From Rhynchopus sp. YZ270_cl-10 (lineage: Eukaryota; Euglenozoa; Diplonemea; Diplonemida; Diplonemidae), in NCBI GenBank assembly GCA_964035575.1, contig OZ037902.1:744001-808000 (forward strand): a stretch of DNA of 64,000 nucleotides, in the 5' to 3' direction. Position numbers and translations under genes: made by a program. The stretch's first letter is position 1. Each line of letters opens with the position of its first letter. A model generated the notes under the pieces. It was not told where the DNA came from. It saw only the letters and a program-made list of their open reading frames with translations, and made no database searches. Of this stretch, positions 61,078-64,000 are shown one piece after another.

Positions 61078-62046
61078 CGCCCTATCCAAGTTCTTTACCA
61101 CAACCTTCACACCTCTCGTACCCCTAGATTGTCGGGAGACTTCTTTGAAGAGCACAGCACACCAATGATGACAAACCACTCTCCGGTCCCACAGATCCAC
61201 ATGCGGGATAGCTTGTAACATCGAACATAACCCCGTTACCCGTCTGAGTTGTGTCTTTTCCTTTACCTTGTGATGTGCATAGTGAGGGCACATTCATCTC
61301 TGTCCACCATTTCAATGTCGAATATTGAAACAAGAGTTTTACGCACACCCCCCTTGATCCACCATTGCGAGGGGAGAGGTCGACTTGTCCCCTCTGAGAT
61401 AACACGGCACACATGCCTGCCACTTGGGCCAAAACTCAACTCACACAACACCAGTATTCAGTCAGAATGGACCAGGCAGAACGTGGCGTGTCCTCTCTCA
61501 CGTATGCGTCGTATGTCCGAGCGAGATGCATTCCTTTTGTGAGCACAGTGGTGTGCAGATGGCAGAATGTAACCATCTGGATCCTGCCCTCTGCGTTTCC
61601 ACCCTCACGTTCACACCCCAGAGAAGAAAGCACTGCACAGGATGAAAACCTTATCACCTCTGACGCGTTGAGATCTAAATGGTCAATGAGAGCTTTTTGT
61701 TCTTGAATTTCGTCTTTTAGCTGATCCTTGCTTCTTCTTTGCAATAACAAAGCAAATCGGCATTTTCCTGGTCAGTAAGTCTACATACTTATGAGGCCCC
61801 TAGATTGTCGGGAGACTTTCTTGTCTTGCAATTTACAATTATTTGAAACAAGAGTTTTACGCACACCCCCCTTGATCCACCATTGCGAGGGGAGAGGTCG
61901 ACTTGTCCCCTCTGAGATAACACGGCACACATGCCTGCCACTTGGGCCAAAGCTCAACTCACACAACACCAGTATTCAGTCAGAATGGACCAGGCAGAAC
62001 GTGGCGTGTCCTCTCTCACGTATGCGTCGTATGTCCGAGCGAGATC
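61078..62046. repeat. Local duplicated blocks, second set, with block d twice
   Basis: Blocks c and b (61078-61270), block d (61327-61525, GAAACAAGAGTTTTACGCAC to TATGTCCGAGCGAGAT), block a (61621-61819) and block d again (61842-62046). The second d runs to 100 nt before the start of the DRC9/10-like gene. Identity between copies is very high. Antisense open frames in a and b (such as QRRSKDQLKDEIQEQKALID) look coding-like and could be remains of a minus-strand gene. Confidence 0.85.
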
Positions 62047-62145
62047 TCATCACACACATTCACGCACCACCTCTTCCCAACCACCCACCACCCTCACCAC
62101 CCACCTTCAGAACCACCCCACCCCCATCTCGCTCCATCTGCAAAG

Positions 62146-63237
62146 ATGAACCCACAGACGCGGTCTGAGGCGGAGCGCATCCTGGCTGCAGTGGATGATT
62201 TGTTGGAGGACCTTTCGGTTATTTCGCATTTTCCGCAGAGTTTTTCGCAGTTTGCGAAGGAGGATTTGGCAGCACTTGGACAGCAGACGACACATCTCCT
62301 GTCCATCCACTACGACGTCGAGCGGAAGTACGAACACAACCCCCTCGAAGCCGACGCCGCAACCGCCGTGAACACCTCCATCTCCGCCCTCCTCACGACC
62401 CTCCGGCAGCAGGGCTACAACCGCAGCCTCGCACCATGCACTGCCGCCTCCGACCCTGTCCTCCGCTTCAAGAAGGTCATCGTCACCCTGCGCGGCCTGA
62501 TGCACTCCAACTTCTCCACCACAGTCGAAGAGGACGACCAAAAGCTTCAAATCCTCCGCGATACTGTCTCCAGAGAACAGCACGCAAGCGCCGACGTAAA
62601 GGCACTCAACAGAGAGTTCCTCACCGAACGCAAGCTGCGTCAAACCGAAGTCCACAAAAAGGACCAAGCCATCCACAAGCTCATGGACGAGCTAGAAGAG
62701 GTGCACAGAAAGGCTGCAGAAGACATTGCCGACTACGACAGAACTGCAGCAGAGAAGCAACTCCTCGAAGAACAGCAGGCTGCACAGGATGAAACCGACC
62801 TTGAGTCTAAGGTCGCAGCCTTGGAAAGCCAGCTGTTACGTTTGAAGGAAGCAAACCAAAGGGACGAAGGTGTTCTTCGTGCAGAGCGTAAAAAGAAGGA
62901 AAACAATCTTTCCACTATTATCGGCGATTACGACCGTGAAATGACCCAAAAGGCAGGAGAAAAGGACAAACTACAGCGTGAATACGAAGAGGACTCCCTA
63001 CTCCTCGCAAAGGCTGAAGAAGAAGTCAAACGTTACGAAGAAGAAAACGCAAAGTGGTTAGAAGAAGACCAAATCAAGCTCGAACGCATGAAGCACAAAG
63101 CAATCATCAAAGCAAAGCTTGAAACCTCTACAAAAATCGTTCAAGCAATGTGGCGTGGATTCGCAGAACGCAACAACCTCAAAAAGAAGGCCAAAAAGGG
63201 CAAAGGCGGCTCCAAAGGCAAAGGCAAAACCAAATAA
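62146..63237 (+). CDS. DRC9/DRC10-like coiled-coil protein with C-terminal IQ motif
   Basis: The 363-aa protein has a helical N-terminal part (1-110) and then an unbroken coiled coil (about 135-325). A short IQ-type motif lies at about 330-345 (KIVQAMWRGFAERNNLKKK), with a Lys/Gly tail ending GKGGSKGKGKTK. This layout, with YDREM before the last coil, resembles dynein regulatory complex subunits 9 and 10 (IQCG and IQCD). In those proteins the IQ site binds calmodulin and the coil is part of the axonemal nexin link. I cannot separate DRC9 from DRC10 without a search. ATG 62146 is used; the frame upstream is duplicated block d. Its presence fits CFAP20 nearby. Confidence 0.75.
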   Translation: MNPQTRSEAERILAAVDDLLEDLSVISHFPQSFSQFAKEDLAALGQQTTHLLSIHYDVERKYEHNPLEADAATAVNTSISALLTTLRQQGYNRSLAPCTAASDPVLRFKKVIVTLRGLMHSNFSTTVEEDDQKLQILRDTVSREQHASADVKALNREFLTERKLRQTEVHKKDQAIHKLMDELEEVHRKAAEDIADYDRTAAEKQLLEEQQAAQDETDLESKVAALESQLLRLKEANQRDEGVLRAERKKKENNLSTIIGDYDREMTQKAGEKDKLQREYEEDSLLLAKAEEEVKRYEEENAKWLEEDQIKLERMKHKAIIKAKLETSTKIVQAMWRGFAERNNLKKKAKKGKGGSKGKGKTK

Positions 63238-63542
63238 TTCTACTTAGATCAGAACCCCTATTTACACCCTCCCCTTCTTTGGCGGTTTAAAATAAAACTT
63301 CTGTTTTATTGCCACCTTTTTTTTTTTGTGTCAAATTAAAGGAATTTTCGTACCACAATTAAAAAACGATTTTTTTTTAAACTACTTTACACTTTCCCTA
63401 TCATTTTATCCCAAACCCCCCCAATACACACCTAGGGAATTCTTTTACACAATCAACACAGAACTCCCCCACACCAAAAGCCCCTCTCTTTTAACCTACC
63501 TTATTCTTGGTGCTCCTAGGGGAGGTCCCACACGGAGGCTAA
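63238..63542. other. Spacer, pyrimidine-rich
   Basis: T-tracts at 63318 and 63371 and C-rich DNA lie before the last gene. GGTGCTCCTAG ends about 24 nt before the ATG at 63543 and could be a splice acceptor. Confidence 0.5.
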
Positions 63543-64000
63543 ATGAGTGATATAGAAAAAGCGGATTATGACCTTCACGTTGCTGAAGAGCTGTCTGAGC
63601 ATACCCCTGCAGCGGAAGGGCCAGAGCCGCTTCCAAACCTTGCTTCTGTAGTGGACTCGAATATGGTGTCTTTGCCTTGCGGAAGCCCTACTAGCGTAGA
63701 CAACGCAGTGGAGCTGGACACCGCGGTGCTGGAGTGGCGTGCACCTGAATTGAAAAGATGGATGGAGTCAGAAGGGTTGACAGCACATCACAAATACTTC
63801 ACCTTCGAAACCGGGTTGGAGCTCCTCGCGTTGACACGCGATGAGGTGGATATAACGTGCTCGCAACAGGATGCATCTGGGTTCACTTCTCTTACCTATA
63901 CAGTCGACCCTGACCTCTTCTGGGCAGCACTCCAACGGTTAAGAATTCTCCGAAGCGTGGAATTCAAAGAAAAATCTCATAATGGCAGTATGAACGATAG
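63543..64000 (+). CDS. SAM-like domain protein, partial (runs off window)
   Basis: 152 codons are open to the window end. The first 60 residues are acidic and disordered (MSDIEKADYDLHVAEELSEH). Residues about 62-137 (LEWRAPELKRWMESEGLTAH, KYFTFETGLELLALTRDEV, DLFWAALQRLRIL) follow the pattern of a sterile alpha motif: Trp at the start, L-x2-W-M, the central G-x-E-L-L-x-L-T, and a terminal helix. SAM domains mediate protein-protein or RNA contacts. The rest of the gene is outside the window. Confidence 0.7.
   Translation, partial: MSDIEKADYDLHVAEELSEHTPAAEGPEPLPNLASVVDSNMVSLPCGSPTSVDNAVELDTAVLEWRAPELKRWMESEGLTAHHKYFTFETGLELLALTRDEVDITCSQQDASGFTSLTYTVDPDLFWAALQRLRILRSVEFKEKSHNGSMND

Overview
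This is nuclear DNA of a flagellated unicellular eukaryote. The genes include spliceosomal-type introns, two copies of the ribosomal protein L10a gene, two copies of the ciliary protein gene CFAP20, and a coiled-coil/IQ protein resembling dynein-regulatory-complex subunits DRC9/DRC10. The standard stop codons are used. Most introns start GTAT and all end in AG. I cannot name the species. All 19 host protein genes that I accept lie on the + strand, which recalls the directional gene clusters of euglenozoans and dinoflagellate relatives; this is a suggestion, not an identification.

Layout. 1-2.1 kb: repeats (a 0.75-kb dispersed repeat, and a foldback element with an 8-bp satellite core). 2.1-11.8 kb: an unrecognised 745-aa protein, a cold-shock-domain protein with an Arg/Asp-rich tail, a three-exon protein with three cyclic-nucleotide-binding domains, and a protein made of four tandem PX domains. 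11.8-17.1 kb: gene-free, with nested transposons and short hairpin repeats. 17.1 kb: a membrane-anchored RING protein. 20.6-23.6 kb: two RPL10A genes. 24.5-27.1 kb: a large two-TM protein. 27.3-29.9 kb: two CFAP20 genes. 30.9 kb: a coiled-coil protein. 34.4 kb: an astacin-like metalloprotease. 35.9-44.4 kb: repeats, inverted-repeat elements and a 5'-truncated LINE-like ORF. 44.4-47.9 kb: a two-exon PD-(D/E)XK-like protein and an unknown basic protein. 47.9-55.5 kb: gene-free, with many hairpin repeats and a 0.68-kb foldback element. 55.5-64 kb: a cathepsin L-like protease, a GAF/coiled-coil protein, a small secreted protein, a mosaic of duplicated blocks, the DRC9/10-like protein, and the start of a SAM-like protein that runs off the window.

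The most striking non-genic signal is a set of short hairpin repeats scattered through intergenic DNA and introns. Two main families have different stem sequences but share a seven-base loop (ACGAGAG), a two-base bulge on the 3' arm and outer GATG/CATC pairing. They often follow a T-tract ending in AG and are followed by a CTT-CAA-like tail and more T. Every copy I located is in the same orientation as the genes. The introns of the duplicated RPL10A and CFAP20 genes differ largely by which of these repeats they hold, so the repeats appear to have arrived in introns after gene duplication. A related hairpin forms the 3' end of the LINE-like element, which suggests how they might spread.
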